A stretch of 64,000 bases of DNA from the NCBI GenBank assembly GCA_020636255.1, contig JACJYE010000007.1, positions 124,001 through 188,000 on the forward strand, in the 5' to 3' direction. This document shows positions 43,328-53,156 of this stretch, in pieces. A program made the translations under genes and the position numbers. Origin of the DNA: Lewinellaceae bacterium. GTDB lineage: Bacteria > Bacteroidota > Bacteroidia > Chitinophagales > Saprospiraceae. Each line of letters starts with the position of its first letter. Positions within the stretch are counted from its first letter, which is position 1. The notes beneath the pieces are model-generated. The model did not search any database. It was not told the origin of the DNA and worked only from the letters and a program-made list of their open reading frames with translations.

Positions 43328-45469
43328 CTAACTTTCCACCTTAAGGCTCTCAATGAGGACTTCCAGTATCTGGCTGGCGGCAACGGCTATTCTCGTACCG
43401 GGCCCAAAAATACCCGCCACGCCTTCCCGGTACAGGAAGTCATAATCCTGATGGGGTATGACACCGCCTGCCACCACCAGAATATCTTCCCTTCCCAGTT
43501 TTTTCAGTTCATGAATAGCCTGCGGGATAAGTGTTTTATGCCCTGCGGCCAGCGAGGATATGCCCAGGATATGTACGTCGTTCTCAGCGGCCTGCCGTGC
43601 AGCTTCGGCGGGCGTTTGGAAAAGAGGGCCTATGTCGACGTCAAAGCCCAGGTCGGCGAAACTGGTAGCGATCACCTTAGCTCCCCGGTCGTGCCCATCC
43701 TGGCCCAGCTTGGCGACCATGATGCGGGGGCGGCGCCCTTCGAGTTCCGCAAACTGGTCGGCAAGGGCCCTGGCTTTTTTGAATTCCTGGTCTGCGCTGA
43801 TCTCACTGGAGTACACACCGGAAACGGATCTGGACTGCGCGACAAAGCGGCCAAAATGGCGCTCCATGGCAGCTGAAATCTCTCCCAGCGTAGCACGCAG
43901 GCGGGCTGCATCGATAGCATGGGCCAGGAGATTACCTTCTCCCGACTTTGCGCATTGGTACAGCGCTTCCAGCGCAGCCTGTACAGCCTGCTCGTCGCGA
44001 TGGGCCCTGACTACCTGTAAGCGCTTAACCTGAGCTTCGCGAACGGCAGTATTATCCACTTCCAGAATATCGATGGGTTCTTCTGTTTCCAGCCGAAAGA
44101 CGTTGACACCTACGATCTTATCCTTACCACTATCGATCCGGGCCTGTTTCCTGGCAGCAGCCTCTTCGATGCGCATTTTAGGCACACCCTGCTCGATCGC
44201 TTTCGCCATGCCCCCAAGTGATTCTACCTCCTCAATGTGTTGCCAGGCCCGCCTGGCAAGCTGGCTGGTCAGGTATTCCACATAATAAGAACCCGCCCAG
44301 GGGTCGACAGACCGGGTAATATCCGTTTCCTTTTGCAGGTAAAGCTGGGTATCGCGTGCGATCTTTGCGGAAAAATCGGTAGGCAGCGCTATGGCCTCGT
44401 CGAGTGAGTTGGTGTGCAACGACTGGGTGCCGCCCAGCACGGCGGCCATGGCTTCGATACAGGTGCGCGCCACATTATTGAACGGGCCCTGCTCGGTCAG
44501 GCTCCACCCCGAAGTCTGGCAATGCGTCCGTAAGGCCATTGACTTGCTCTTTTCAGGGCCAAACTGGCTGACGATCTTTGCCCATAACATCCGCCCGGCA
44601 CGCATCTTGGCAATTTCCATAAAATGGTTCATACCGATACCCCAGAAAAAGGAGATCCGGGGGGCAAAATCGTCGATCTTCAAGCCGGCCTTCAGGCCGG
44701 CGCGCAGGTATTCCAGCCCATCGGCCAGCGTATAGGCCAGCTCTATATCTGCCGGCGCCCCTGCTTCGTGCATGTGGTACCCGCTGATGCTGATGGAATT
44801 GAACCGCGGCATATTATGGGAGGCGAACTCGAATATATCCGCAATGATCCGCATGGAAGGGCCGGGGGGATATATATAGGTGTTGCGCACCATAAATTCC
44901 TTCAGAATGTCATTCTGAATGGTCCCGTCGAGCTGTTCCGGCGCCACGCCCTGCTCCTCGGCGGCGACAATATAAAAAGCCATGATAGGGATCACCGCGC
45001 CATTCATTGTCATGGAGACCGACATTTGATCCAGGGGGATCTGGTCAAAGAGGGCCTTCATATCTTCTATCGTGTCAATAGCCACGCCTGCTTTTCCGAC
45101 GTCGCCAAAAACGCGTTCGTGATCGGAATCGTACCCGCGGTGTGTGGCCAGGTCGAAGGCCACCGACAGGCCCTTCTGGCCCTGAGCGAGGTTGCGCCGG
45201 TAGAAGGCGTTGCTCTCCTCGGCCGTAGAAAAGCCCGAATATTGCCGTATGGTCCACGGCCTGACGGTATACATGGAGCTGTATGGCCCACGGAGGAAAG
45301 GGGGGATACCCGCAACGTAGGACAAATGCTCCATACCCTCGATATCTTCCGGGTAAAAAACGGGCTTAATGGCTATGTTTTCAGGGCTTTTCCAAACTTC
45401 ACCCTCTTGTTTACCGTTTTCCAAAGCGGTACGGCTAAGCTTTATCTTGCTAAAATCCGGGCGATCCAT
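43328..45469 (-). CDS. scpA: methylmalonyl-CoA mutase large subunit
   Basis: A 713-residue B12-dependent enzyme that interconverts methylmalonyl-CoA and succinyl-CoA. The N-terminal TIM barrel shows RPWTIRQYSGFSTAEESN and the substrate loop. The C-terminal cobalamin-binding domain has DGHDRGAKVIATSF, which includes the DxHxxG lower-ligand motif. Length matches the catalytic subunit. The small subunit (mutA) and the MeaB chaperone are not adjacent on either side. I chose the ATG at 45469; the open frame extends 68 codons upstream through a terminator hairpin, which rules out the longer start. Confidence 0.95.
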   Translation of the reverse strand: MDRPDFSKIKLSRTALENGKQEGEVWKSPENIAIKPVFYPEDIEGMEHLSYVAGIPPFLRGPYSSMYTVRPWTIRQYSGFSTAEESNAFYRRNLAQGQKGLSVAFDLATHRGYDSDHERVFGDVGKAGVAIDTIEDMKALFDQIPLDQMSVSMTMNGAVIPIMAFYIVAAEEQGVAPEQLDGTIQNDILKEFMVRNTYIYPPGPSMRIIADIFEFASHNMPRFNSISISGYHMHEAGAPADIELAYTLADGLEYLRAGLKAGLKIDDFAPRISFFWGIGMNHFMEIAKMRAGRMLWAKIVSQFGPEKSKSMALRTHCQTSGWSLTEQGPFNNVARTCIEAMAAVLGGTQSLHTNSLDEAIALPTDFSAKIARDTQLYLQKETDITRSVDPWAGSYYVEYLTSQLARRAWQHIEEVESLGGMAKAIEQGVPKMRIEEAAARKQARIDSGKDKIVGVNVFRLETEEPIDILEVDNTAVREAQVKRLQVVRAHRDEQAVQAALEALYQCAKSGEGNLLAHAIDAARLRATLGEISAAMERHFGRFVAQSRSVSGVYSSEISADQEFKKARALADQFAELEGRRPRIMVAKLGQDGHDRGAKVIATSFADLGFDVDIGPLFQTPAEAARQAAENDVHILGISSLAAGHKTLIPQAIHELKKLGREDILVVAGGVIPHQDYDFLYREGVAGIFGPGTRIAVAASQILEVLIESLKVES

Positions 45470-45526
45470 ATCAGTTGTTTTGGTGGTACCGAATAGGTTA
45501 CAAGTTAACAAACAACCGTTAATTTG

Positions 45527-45559
45527 AAAAGGGCGCCTTCCGAAATCGGAAGGACGCCC
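45527..45559 (-). terminator. terminator after the TonB-T9SS gene
   Basis: On the minus strand GGGCG, a bulge, CCTTCCG, an ATTT loop and the matching arms form a long stem followed by four T residues (from 45530 leftward). It lies 38-70 bases after the stop at 45598. Confidence 0.6.
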
Positions 45560-45597
45560 TCTCCTGTCGTCGAAAAACTGCCAGTTCCTTTTGTTTA

Positions 45598-46698
45598 TTA
45601 GCGCTTGATAAACTTTTGCGTTTGAACCCGGCCCTGCTGTTCGGCAAACAGGACATAAGCGCCGGCCGGCCATAGGCCCAGGCGCACCTCCTCGTCAAGA
45701 TATCCTGTGGGGTTTTCGTATTCCTGCCTCCAAAGCACCTGCCCGGATGGGTTAGCGATGAACAACGCTATCGGCCCGGGAGCTGCCTTAAGGTTTACGT
45801 TGGCCAGGCTGCTGGCAGGGTTGGGGAAAAGGCGAATGCTCATAGGGCCTGGTGCAGGAGTCTCCGTTGACAGAGCTGTGGCCGTGCCCTGGGGTTCCAT
45901 CTCCGTTACTTTTTGTATGTCTCTTTGCACATCGGGCTCCGGCTGCGCGACAGCCTTAGTTTCATTTTTCACCTGGTGGATCAGGCATAATTTCAGCGGC
46001 AGGGCCAGCAGTACGTTCACTGGCCGGCCGCGCATTTTACCGGGCTCCCAGCGTATGTCCTTGTCTATCATAAATTGTATGGCCCGCAATACTTCTTCCG
46101 CAGTGCTGCCACCGATATCCCGCACTATCGCGGGCTTCTCCACCCGCCCGGTTTTGTCCACTACGAACTGAACCACTATGGTGCCCGGCTCACAGTCGTC
46201 CGTTGGATACAGAAGCCGGCTGTAGAAAAAATGCAGCATTTCTCTGTCGGAGCACTGGCGGCGCTCCATCTTGTTTTCGATCCCTTCACAGCCTGGAAAG
46301 TAAGGCATCTCTTCCACTGTGCCGAATATTTCTTCCCCTTCGTGAGGTTCCGGCGGCAACGGAAGCATACATAAGGAAGGCGTGGGAGGTATGTCGCCCG
46401 GCCCTGCTTTCATTTTCCCTACTGCCGCACCCTTTTTCCGGCCGCTTGCGGCAGTATCTGGCTCGCCCGGCCCAGGCGAAGCAGGCTTCTGTATCCGGCT
46501 GTAATTTGCGTTTGGGTAGGGGCCCCCTCTGAATGCTTGGTTGGCGGTGAATAGCTCAGCCACTTCGGCATCGCCGGAAGCCGGCCGCTCCCGACAAGCC
46601 TTATTTACACCGGACTGAGCATAGGCGTAAATGGCCAGAGTGGCGGTTGCCGCCAACAAGATGGCAAAAGCTGGTTTTTGGTATTGGAAAAGTGCCAT
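45598..46698 (-). CDS. TonB-C-terminal-domain protein with T9SS sorting domain
   Basis: A 366-residue exported protein. The N-terminal hydrophobic stretch (about residues 9-28, ending YAYAQ) is a signal peptide or anchor. A TonB_C-like domain spans about 125-235 (VEEMPYFPGCEG, then GTIVVQFVVDKTGRVEKPAI and RDIGGSTAEEVLRA). It is followed by a type A sorting domain from about residue 290 (MSIRLFPNPASSLANVNLK to the terminal KFIKR). A TonB domain acts in the periplasm, whereas the sorting domain should export the protein through the outer membrane, so the combination is odd. Its neighbour upstream is a TonB-like protein with the same cysteine pattern. The ATG at 46698 is preferred over an earlier Met. 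Confidence 0.8.
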   Translation of the reverse strand: MALFQYQKPAFAILLAATATLAIYAYAQSGVNKACRERPASGDAEVAELFTANQAFRGGPYPNANYSRIQKPASPGPGEPDTAASGRKKGAAVGKMKAGPGDIPPTPSLCMLPLPPEPHEGEEIFGTVEEMPYFPGCEGIENKMERRQCSDREMLHFFYSRLLYPTDDCEPGTIVVQFVVDKTGRVEKPAIVRDIGGSTAEEVLRAIQFMIDKDIRWEPGKMRGRPVNVLLALPLKLCLIHQVKNETKAVAQPEPDVQRDIQKVTEMEPQGTATALSTETPAPGPMSIRLFPNPASSLANVNLKAAPGPIALFIANPSGQVLWRQEYENPTGYLDEEVRLGLWPAGAYVLFAEQQGRVQTQKFIKR

Positions 46699-46822
46699 AG
46701 CTGTGAGGTTTTGGTTTCCGGATATACCCGTCGTAGGGGTATGAGAAGTGGGGGCCATAGGGCATATCTTTATCAACTAACCATCATTATTTAGTGAGGA
46801 TGCCAATGTGCCCCCTTTCGTG

Positions 46823-47578
46823 TTAATGCAACTGGAATCGTACCGGCAGGTTCATGATCACCCTGACGGGGCGGCCGCGTTGCAGCCCGGGTGTCCATTT
46901 GGGCATGCCGTTGGCCACGCGCAGGGCCTCCCTGCCGCAGTTTCCGCCAATATCTTTTACCACTTTGGCATCGGTGATGGAGCCGTCCTTCTCGACAATA
47001 AACTGTACCACGGCCAGGCCTTCGATGCCATTGGTTCGGGCCAATTCCGGATAGCGCAAATGCTCGGCGAAATAACGGAGTATGGCCAGCCCGGAGCAAC
47101 GATCTCTTTCATCCCTGTCCGGTTCATCTGCACAGTCGCCAAAGCGCGGCATTTCTTCCACCACCCTGAAAATATCAATGCTTTCGTCCTCAGGCCTGAA
47201 TACAGTCAGCGGCTCAGGTTTTGCAACAGAAGGCCTAACAGATTCGCCTACAGGGCCTTGGGCGGCGTTGAGCGCTTCGGATATTTCATCTACAGGCAGC
47301 AAGAAAGGTTCGGCGGCAAATTCCGGGTTTTCAACAGCTACGATCTCGCCGGTAAGCCTGACCGGCGGTGGCGGCACGGGGCGCGGAGGGTTTTGAGTAG
47401 TACGCACAACCTCTATTTGCAGCTCATCGCCAAGCGCGTCAAAGACGGGAGTATCCGCTTCGTGGGGCGCCGACGCCCAGTTGAAGGCAAGTAAAGCCAC
47501 TGCCAAAGAGATGATCAGGCCAATTTTGAAATGAATTGGCCGGTTCTTTTCCAAACGGGAAATATCCTGACGTTTCAT
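46823..47578 (-). CDS. TonB family energy-transducer-like protein
   Basis: A 251-residue protein: a cytoplasmic N-terminus MKRQDISRLEKNRPIHFK, one membrane helix (about residues 19-36), a Pro-rich segment (PPRPVPPPPVRLTG) and a C-terminal TonB domain (about 150-251, GLAVVQFIVEKDGSI and PVRVIMNLPVRF). This is the layout of TonB, which couples the ExbBD motor to outer-membrane receptors. No exbB/exbD is adjacent. The next gene encodes a related domain fused to a T9SS signal; the two share an E-M-P-x-F-x-x-C start and a second Cys-Ser pair. An inverted repeat (GGTAGCA/TGCTACC) lies just before the start codon. Confidence 0.85.
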   Translation of the reverse strand: MKRQDISRLEKNRPIHFKIGLIISLAVALLAFNWASAPHEADTPVFDALGDELQIEVVRTTQNPPRPVPPPPVRLTGEIVAVENPEFAAEPFLLPVDEISEALNAAQGPVGESVRPSVAKPEPLTVFRPEDESIDIFRVVEEMPRFGDCADEPDRDERDRCSGLAILRYFAEHLRYPELARTNGIEGLAVVQFIVEKDGSITDAKVVKDIGGNCGREALRVANGMPKWTPGLQRGRPVRVIMNLPVRFQLH

Positions 47579-47580
47579 GT

Positions 47581-47602
47581 GGTAGCATTTGTCATTGCTA
47601 CC
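47581..47602. promoter_or_regulatory. inverted repeat directly upstream of the TonB-like gene
   Basis: GGTAGCA at 47581-47587 and TGCTACC at 47596-47602 form a perfect seven-base inverted repeat with an eight-base centre, two bases before the ATG codon at 47578. It is continuous with the palindrome CCGGGCCCGG at 47601-47610. It could be an operator or an mRNA hairpin over the ribosome-binding region. Confidence 0.4.
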
Positions 47603-47697
47603 GGGCCCGGTGCGGTTAAACCAAATTACCGCGGAAGTCATTCAACCTGATAGATGCAAAGGCGTTCTAATTTGGTGCGTAGCGTGTAGTTTTTTGA

Positions 47698-47705
47698 TAC
47701 ATTTG
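47698..47705 (+). promoter_or_regulatory. putative promoter -7 element for the M16 peptidase gene
   Basis: TACATTTG matches TAnnTTTG exactly, 86 bases before the GTG start. A TTTG at 47671-47674 is slightly further upstream (23 bases) than the usual spacer. Confidence 0.45.
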
Positions 47706-47791
47706 CGCATTGAAGGGCGCCGGCAACCGGAGCGTATTGCCTGGATTTCCTGGAAGAAAGGGATAAGGCCGGCAACCAAAAAAGATGGATC

Positions 47792-49048
47792 GTGATACAA
47801 TTTGAAAGGTTTGAACTGGACAACGGCCTGCGGGTGCTGGTCCACGAAGATGATAGCACACCTATGGCAGCCGTCAATCTGCTGTACAACGTAGGAGCGC
47901 GCGATGAATCGCCTGATAAAACGGGCTTCGCCCATCTGTTCGAACACCTCATGTTCGGCGGCTCGGCCAATATTCCCGATTTCGACACCCCCATCCAAAT
48001 GGCAGGGGGCGAGAATAATGCGTTCACCAATAACGATATCACCAACTTCTACGATACCCTGCCCGTGCAAAACCTGGAAACGGCCTTCTGGCTGGAATCC
48101 GACCGCATGCTGGCCCTCAATTTCGACGAAAAAGTGCTGGATGTACAACGCAAGGTCGTCGTGGAAGAATTCAAGGAGACCTGCCTCAACCAACCCTACG
48201 GCGACGTTTGGCACTACATTTCTGACATGGCCTACAAGGTGCACCCTTACCGCTGGCCCACCATTGGCAAGGTGCCCAAACATGTTGAGGATGCCAATAT
48301 GGACGACGTCAAAAGCTTCTTCTACCACTACTACCGGCCCAACAACGCCATTCTGGTAGTGGCCGGGCCGGTCAAGACGGCGGAAGTGAAACGGCTGTCG
48401 GAAAAATGGTTCGGCGATATCCCCCGGGGAGAGAACGTCACCCGGAAACTGCCCCAGGAACCGCCGCAGAAGCGCCTGGAAAAGCGCATCCGGGAGGCAA
48501 ACGTCCCGGTCGATGCCCTGTACCTGGCCTTCCACATGCCGGCACGAACGCATTACGATTATTACGTCGTCGACCTGATCTCCGATATACTGTGCAACGG
48601 CAATTCTTCCAGGCTGTACCACCACCTGCTTAAGGAGCAACAGCTCTTTACCAGCATCGATTGTTACGTCTCGGGCAGCATCGACCCCGGCCTGCTGATC
48701 ATCGAAGGTAAACCGGCAGAAGGTGTCAGCCTCGAACAGGCCGCCGAGGCTATCTGGAAGGAACTGGACGTACTAAAAACGGAACCCGTTCCCGAACAGG
48801 AACTCCAGAAGGTGAAGAACAAAGCGGAAAGCACGCTGATCTTTTCGGAACTGAGCCCGCTGAACAAAGCGATAAACCTGGCCTATTTCGAATTGCTCGG
48901 GGATGTAGGCCTCATCAACAGGGAAGCCGAGCTATACCTGCAGATCTCCACCGAAGACATCCTGCGCCTGGCCAACGAAGTCCTCATAGAGGATAACTGC
49001 TCCGAACTGCACTACAAGGCTCAGAAAGGGGAAGTGAAAGTGGTTTAG
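47792..49048 (+). CDS. M16 family zinc peptidase
   Basis: A 418-residue protein of the pitrilysin/mitochondrial processing peptidase family. The inverted zinc motif HLFEH is at residues 48-52, and the distal Glu ligand lies in KVVVEEFKE (125 or 126). Two M16 half-domains are recognisable (about 1-210 and 215-418), the second lacking the zinc motif as expected. No signal peptide is seen, so it is probably cytosolic. The start is GTG at 47792, the only initiation codon that keeps the family start FERFELDNGLRVLVHED. It converges with the next gene after 12 bases. Confidence 0.93.
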   Translation: MIQFERFELDNGLRVLVHEDDSTPMAAVNLLYNVGARDESPDKTGFAHLFEHLMFGGSANIPDFDTPIQMAGGENNAFTNNDITNFYDTLPVQNLETAFWLESDRMLALNFDEKVLDVQRKVVVEEFKETCLNQPYGDVWHYISDMAYKVHPYRWPTIGKVPKHVEDANMDDVKSFFYHYYRPNNAILVVAGPVKTAEVKRLSEKWFGDIPRGENVTRKLPQEPPQKRLEKRIREANVPVDALYLAFHMPARTHYDYYVVDLISDILCNGNSSRLYHHLLKEQQLFTSIDCYVSGSIDPGLLIIEGKPAEGVSLEQAAEAIWKELDVLKTEPVPEQELQKVKNKAESTLIFSELSPLNKAINLAYFELLGDVGLINREAELYLQISTEDILRLANEVLIEDNCSELHYKAQKGEVKVV

Positions 49049-49060
49049 GCCCTACCCTGA

Positions 49061-50302
49061 CTATTTCGCCAGAATGCCCTGCAGCACTTCCTTCCTGCCG
49101 TCGATGCCCGGCGGGATGGGCAGCCCTAGTATCTCGCACACCAGAGGATAGACATGCACGTTGCGGAACGAAGGGATGGTAAGCCCCTGCCTGAACGCCG
49201 GGCCGTTGGCATAAAAGATGGCGTGCATTTCCGGGAATTCGGGGTCAAAACCATGCTCCCCACCCTGCTTGAAGTTGCCATTGCGGGCCTGTGCGATGCG
49301 GCGGGTATCCGACAGGTAATAACCATATTCCGGGATCAGGAGCATGTCACCGAGCAGCGGGTTCTGCCCACCGGTACAGTAGGCCGGAAATTCGGTTGTC
49401 CGCCAAACCTTAAAATGCCCTTCCCGCTCCTGGAGGAATTGGAAGGCGCGCTCCGCATCGGCGCCATCCTTGAGGTATATGTGGGCCAGCGCGCCGTCGT
49501 TGGCAATGAGGTATTGCTCCTCCTGTTCCAGCGGCCCGATGTCGATGAGCTTGTCGGAACTCACGCCCACCATGCCATGGTCGGACACCAGAATGATATT
49601 GACGGGCAGGCCCGTAGCACGGGCGCCTTCGAAAAGCTGCCCCAATACGCTGTCGAGCTCCATGAGCGATTTCCCGACCTGCTGATCGTCGTCAGGCCCG
49701 TAGCGGTGGCCTGTATCATCCATCGTTGAAAAATACAGCATGATGAGGTGGGGGCGCTGCGCTTCCGGAAGCCGAAGCCACTCCAACACCTGTTCCACCC
49801 GTTTTTCGTTGGGCGTAGAGCCGTCATAAGGATAATAATAGGACGGCCGCACGCCCTGGATGTCCGCTTCGGAGCCCACAAAAAAATAGCTGGCCGCCAC
49901 CATGCCGTTTTTTTCGGCATTCACCCAAAGCGGCGTACCACCGTACCAGCTGCCATCTTCTACTACACTGCGCTTACTGATCCGGTACATCTCGCCCCGG
50001 CCCGGGTCGTAAAAGGTGTTGTCAACCAGGCCGTGATGCTCGGGGTACAAACCCGTGGCTATGGTGTAATGGTTGGGAAACGTCTTGGAGGGAAAGCTCG
50101 GGATCATCGATGCAGCCTGGACGCCATGCTCGATAAAGCTGCTGATATGGGGCGGATGGAAACGAGCGGTATAATCGTAGCGGTACCCATCGCAGGACAC
50201 CAGTATGACATAAGGCTTGCCCATCTGGGCCGCATCGTTGGACTGCCCGGTTGCAGTGGCAAATGACAACAGTAGAAACAGCAGTTGGGCCAGGTATTTC
50301 AT
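49061..50302 (-). CDS. nucleotide pyrophosphatase/phosphodiesterase (NPP) family protein
   Basis: A 413-residue exported member of the alkaline phosphatase superfamily. A signal peptide (about residues 1-18, ending ATGQ) precedes VILVSCDGYRYDY (first metal Asp) and the nucleophile Thr in PSFPSKTFPNHYTIATGLYP. Further ligands lie in STMDDTGHRYGP and VSDHGM. The family hydrolyses phosphodiester or pyrophosphate bonds of nucleotides or lipids in the periplasm. The ATG at 50302 places the signal peptide first. It is the downstream gene of a pair with the T9SS propeller protein. Confidence 0.9.
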   Translation of the reverse strand: MKYLAQLLFLLLSFATATGQSNDAAQMGKPYVILVSCDGYRYDYTARFHPPHISSFIEHGVQAASMIPSFPSKTFPNHYTIATGLYPEHHGLVDNTFYDPGRGEMYRISKRSVVEDGSWYGGTPLWVNAEKNGMVAASYFFVGSEADIQGVRPSYYYPYDGSTPNEKRVEQVLEWLRLPEAQRPHLIMLYFSTMDDTGHRYGPDDDQQVGKSLMELDSVLGQLFEGARATGLPVNIILVSDHGMVGVSSDKLIDIGPLEQEEQYLIANDGALAHIYLKDGADAERAFQFLQEREGHFKVWRTTEFPAYCTGGQNPLLGDMLLIPEYGYYLSDTRRIAQARNGNFKQGGEHGFDPEFPEMHAIFYANGPAFRQGLTIPSFRNVHVYPLVCEILGLPIPPGIDGRKEVLQGILAK

Positions 50303-50396
50303 AGCGGTGCTTTTTTTTGCGTCAAAAATACCGCTTCCGGCCGTAACTCCTGCCTCCGGCGCTTTAATGTTATGTGAATTATGCAAAACCCTGCAT

Positions 50397-53111
50397 TTAC
50401 TCTATAATGAATGTTGCGGCCTTTCGGACATCCCCACTGCTCACCCTGACAAAGTACAGGCCATAAGGCAGCGGTAGTTCGTAGGGCTGCACGAAGCGCC
50501 CGCCAAACACCGTTCGCTTTTCCGACAACACCCTCCTTCCCGTAATGTCTATGATCTCAATCTGCAGGCCGGCAGCTTCCGGCAACCCTTCTACAAAGAG
50601 CTGAAAAGCCCCGCTGCTGGGGTTAGGCCCTACCTTCACAGTAAGCCCGGCCGCCGGCGTATTGCGGGTTTTAACGATGCCGTCCAGGGTGGTGCCTTCC
50701 CAGATACCCCTGCCGAAAGTAGCGGCGTAGATCTTCTCTTCATCGGGCAGTATCTCCAGCTCGCTGACAATGACGTTCGGCAGGCCATCGCTGAACAGCT
50801 CCCAGCCGGCCATATTGTCATTGTGGACATATACGCCGATATCTGTGCCGGCATAGATGGTGTTCACGGCAGAAGTGGGGTCCTGCACGATACAGTTTAC
50901 CGGGATATTGGGCAGGTCAAAGGAAATGTTCTCCCAGGTATCCCCGCCATCATAGGTCCGGAACACTTTAACGCCTTCGGCAAAGCCACCGACGGCCACC
51001 CATGCCAGGTTGGGGTCCTGCTCGTCGGCTGTGACGTAGGTGAAGAACAGGCTATCGGGCAGGCCTGCGGTGACGTTCTTCCAGCTCTGGCCTCCGTTCG
51101 TTGTGCGCCACATCTTACCCGGCTCGTTGGCAGAGTGGTAGATCCGGTGGGCCAGGTAAATATAGGCCGGGTTGGCCGGTGAAACGGCAAAGGAAGAGGT
51201 GGGCGCCTGGTATCCGGGGAAGTTGGATATCTTGGACCAGGTATCCCCGCCGTTCGTTGACTTATAAAGGTTGGTAATAGCCACGTACAGCACGTCGGGG
51301 TTGCCCGGCTCCAGCATAAAGGGCGTCGTCCAGGCCGCCTGTTCGCCGGGGCCGGTAGGAATGTTGTTGCTGACGGAGAAAAAGTTCTGCCCGCCGTTAT
51401 AGGAACCGACGATATTACCGTATTGAGACGAACCGTAGATAATGTTGGGGTTCGTGGGGTGAATGAGCCCTTCCATACCATCACCCCCGATGATACTGGC
51501 CCAGCTGCCGTTCTGCTTAAGCCAGCTCGAATTGTCCTGCGAGCCGGCAATGAGGCTGCCGGGGGTAGACTGGCTGAGCCCCAGCCGGTAAAAGGAAGTG
51601 ATCTGCATGCCGCCGGCGATGTCTTCCCATACGGTCTGGAAGGCGTAATCATTGGTATTGAAAAGCGAGTCCACATCGCCGGGGATGATGGCATCTGTCC
51701 GGCTAATGCCACCGTCGTTGCAGGCATAGATCTTACCATCGAGCGGGTTGTAGGCCAGGTAGTGCTGGTCGGCATGGATACTCTGGCCCGTTGGCGAGCC
51801 TACCCAGTAAGAAGCGATCTTCCAGCTCTGCCCGCCATCTTCCGACGCCCAGAGGTTGATACCGCCGGTGTATATGCGGTCCGGGTCGTTGGGGTCAACC
51901 AGGATAGTAAGGTCGTAGGTCCCCTGCCCTCCGGTGCCGGAGCCATCGTACCAGTGCAGGACATTGGGCGAATCGGAGCGTTGCTGCCAGCTTTGGCCGG
52001 CATTAGTGCTGCGATACAGGCCATAGAACCCACGCTGGATGTTGCAGGCCAGCGCGTATATGTAATCGGGCTGAGATGGTGAAATAGCCAGCTCGATGCG
52101 TTGCACGGCATTAGGGGGTATGCCCGTATTGAGGGGTTGCCAGTTCTGTCCGAAATCGGTAGACTTCCAGATGCCGGCGCTGCCTTGCCCCAGATTGGAC
52201 AGATAGGCGGAAGAAAGGTACAAGGTGTTGGGGTCTGCAGGGCTTCTTTCTATGTCGAAAACCATACTGCTGAAGGTGGGTTGCCAGCTTTGCCCACCGT
52301 CATTGGAGGTTTCCACCCCGAAAATACCGGCGGCCACCAGGCGCTGCCCGTCTTCCTGATGAACGATAACGCGGCGGGTGAGGCTGCCGTCGCGGGTGGT
52401 TTGCTCGAAAGTCAGGCCCGTTGGCGCCCAGCTCTGGCCGCCGTCGGCAGATTTGAATACGCCCATACCGTAGTGTGTATGGCGCTTCCGGTCGTCGAGG
52501 TCGAGGCCCACCGCAACGTAGGCGTAATCACCCACCGAAGCATACATCTCATCCGGGTTATTGGGGTTGACGGCAATATCGCTGATGCGCAGGATGGGCA
52601 GCCCTTCCGACAGCGGCATCCAGCTCTGGCCTCCGTTGGTGGTTTTCCAGATGCCTCCCTGGGCGACGCCCACCCAAAAGGTATTCGGGTCGGTAGGGTG
52701 AAAAGTGACGCAGTTGATCCGCCCCATGCCGCGGATAATGAAGGAGGAGCCGAGGGAAGGGTAGGTTTCCGGCCCTACCGGTATCCAGCCCGGGCCACGG
52801 GTAGTAATACGCCCTGCCTGGGCGTTTGTTTTTTCCATCGCCGCCCGGAACAGCGGCAATTGATCGCCGAGGCTACCGTCGCCCCCTGCACGTACGGCCT
52901 GTTCGTGCAACCAGCGGGCATACCACTTCCATCCTTTCGCTTCAGCACGCCCGTTGTTCTGGGCCCACTGGTTGTAGGCCGCTTCCAGGTCGCTGTATTT
53001 CAGGTGTTCGCCAGGCCGAAGGCTGACGTTATCGAAGGTTTGCTGAGTAAAAGAGCGCATCGGCGAGCCCAGGAGCAGGGCTAGGCATAACAGGGGCAGC
53101 GTTAATTTCAT
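50397..53111 (-). CDS. large secreted BNR/sortilin-like beta-propeller protein with T9SS sorting domain
   Basis: A 904-residue exported protein. A signal peptide (residues 1-22) is followed by a helical segment and then many BNR/Asp-box-like repeats of the type GGQSWMPLSEGLP or GGDTWSKISNFP, from about residue 140 to 810. This is the pattern of VPS10/sortilin and sialidase-like propellers, probably two propellers side by side. The last 75 residues (VKVGPNPSSGAFQLFVEGLP to the end) form a T9SS type A sorting domain. Catalytic sialidase residues are not evident, so adhesive or scaffold function is more likely than enzymatic. It is the upstream neighbour of the NPP-type gene. Confidence 0.9.
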   Translation of the reverse strand: MKLTLPLLCLALLLGSPMRSFTQQTFDNVSLRPGEHLKYSDLEAAYNQWAQNNGRAEAKGWKWYARWLHEQAVRAGGDGSLGDQLPLFRAAMEKTNAQAGRITTRGPGWIPVGPETYPSLGSSFIIRGMGRINCVTFHPTDPNTFWVGVAQGGIWKTTNGGQSWMPLSEGLPILRISDIAVNPNNPDEMYASVGDYAYVAVGLDLDDRKRHTHYGMGVFKSADGGQSWAPTGLTFEQTTRDGSLTRRVIVHQEDGQRLVAAGIFGVETSNDGGQSWQPTFSSMVFDIERSPADPNTLYLSSAYLSNLGQGSAGIWKSTDFGQNWQPLNTGIPPNAVQRIELAISPSQPDYIYALACNIQRGFYGLYRSTNAGQSWQQRSDSPNVLHWYDGSGTGGQGTYDLTILVDPNDPDRIYTGGINLWASEDGGQSWKIASYWVGSPTGQSIHADQHYLAYNPLDGKIYACNDGGISRTDAIIPGDVDSLFNTNDYAFQTVWEDIAGGMQITSFYRLGLSQSTPGSLIAGSQDNSSWLKQNGSWASIIGGDGMEGLIHPTNPNIIYGSSQYGNIVGSYNGGQNFFSVSNNIPTGPGEQAAWTTPFMLEPGNPDVLYVAITNLYKSTNGGDTWSKISNFPGYQAPTSSFAVSPANPAYIYLAHRIYHSANEPGKMWRTTNGGQSWKNVTAGLPDSLFFTYVTADEQDPNLAWVAVGGFAEGVKVFRTYDGGDTWENISFDLPNIPVNCIVQDPTSAVNTIYAGTDIGVYVHNDNMAGWELFSDGLPNVIVSELEILPDEEKIYAATFGRGIWEGTTLDGIVKTRNTPAAGLTVKVGPNPSSGAFQLFVEGLPEAAGLQIEIIDITGRRVLSEKRTVFGGRFVQPYELPLPYGLYFVRVSSGDVRKAATFIIE

Positions 53112-53156
53112 ACCTGGATTTTTCCAGTGAAAATAAGGGTTTTACCCATATCTCCT

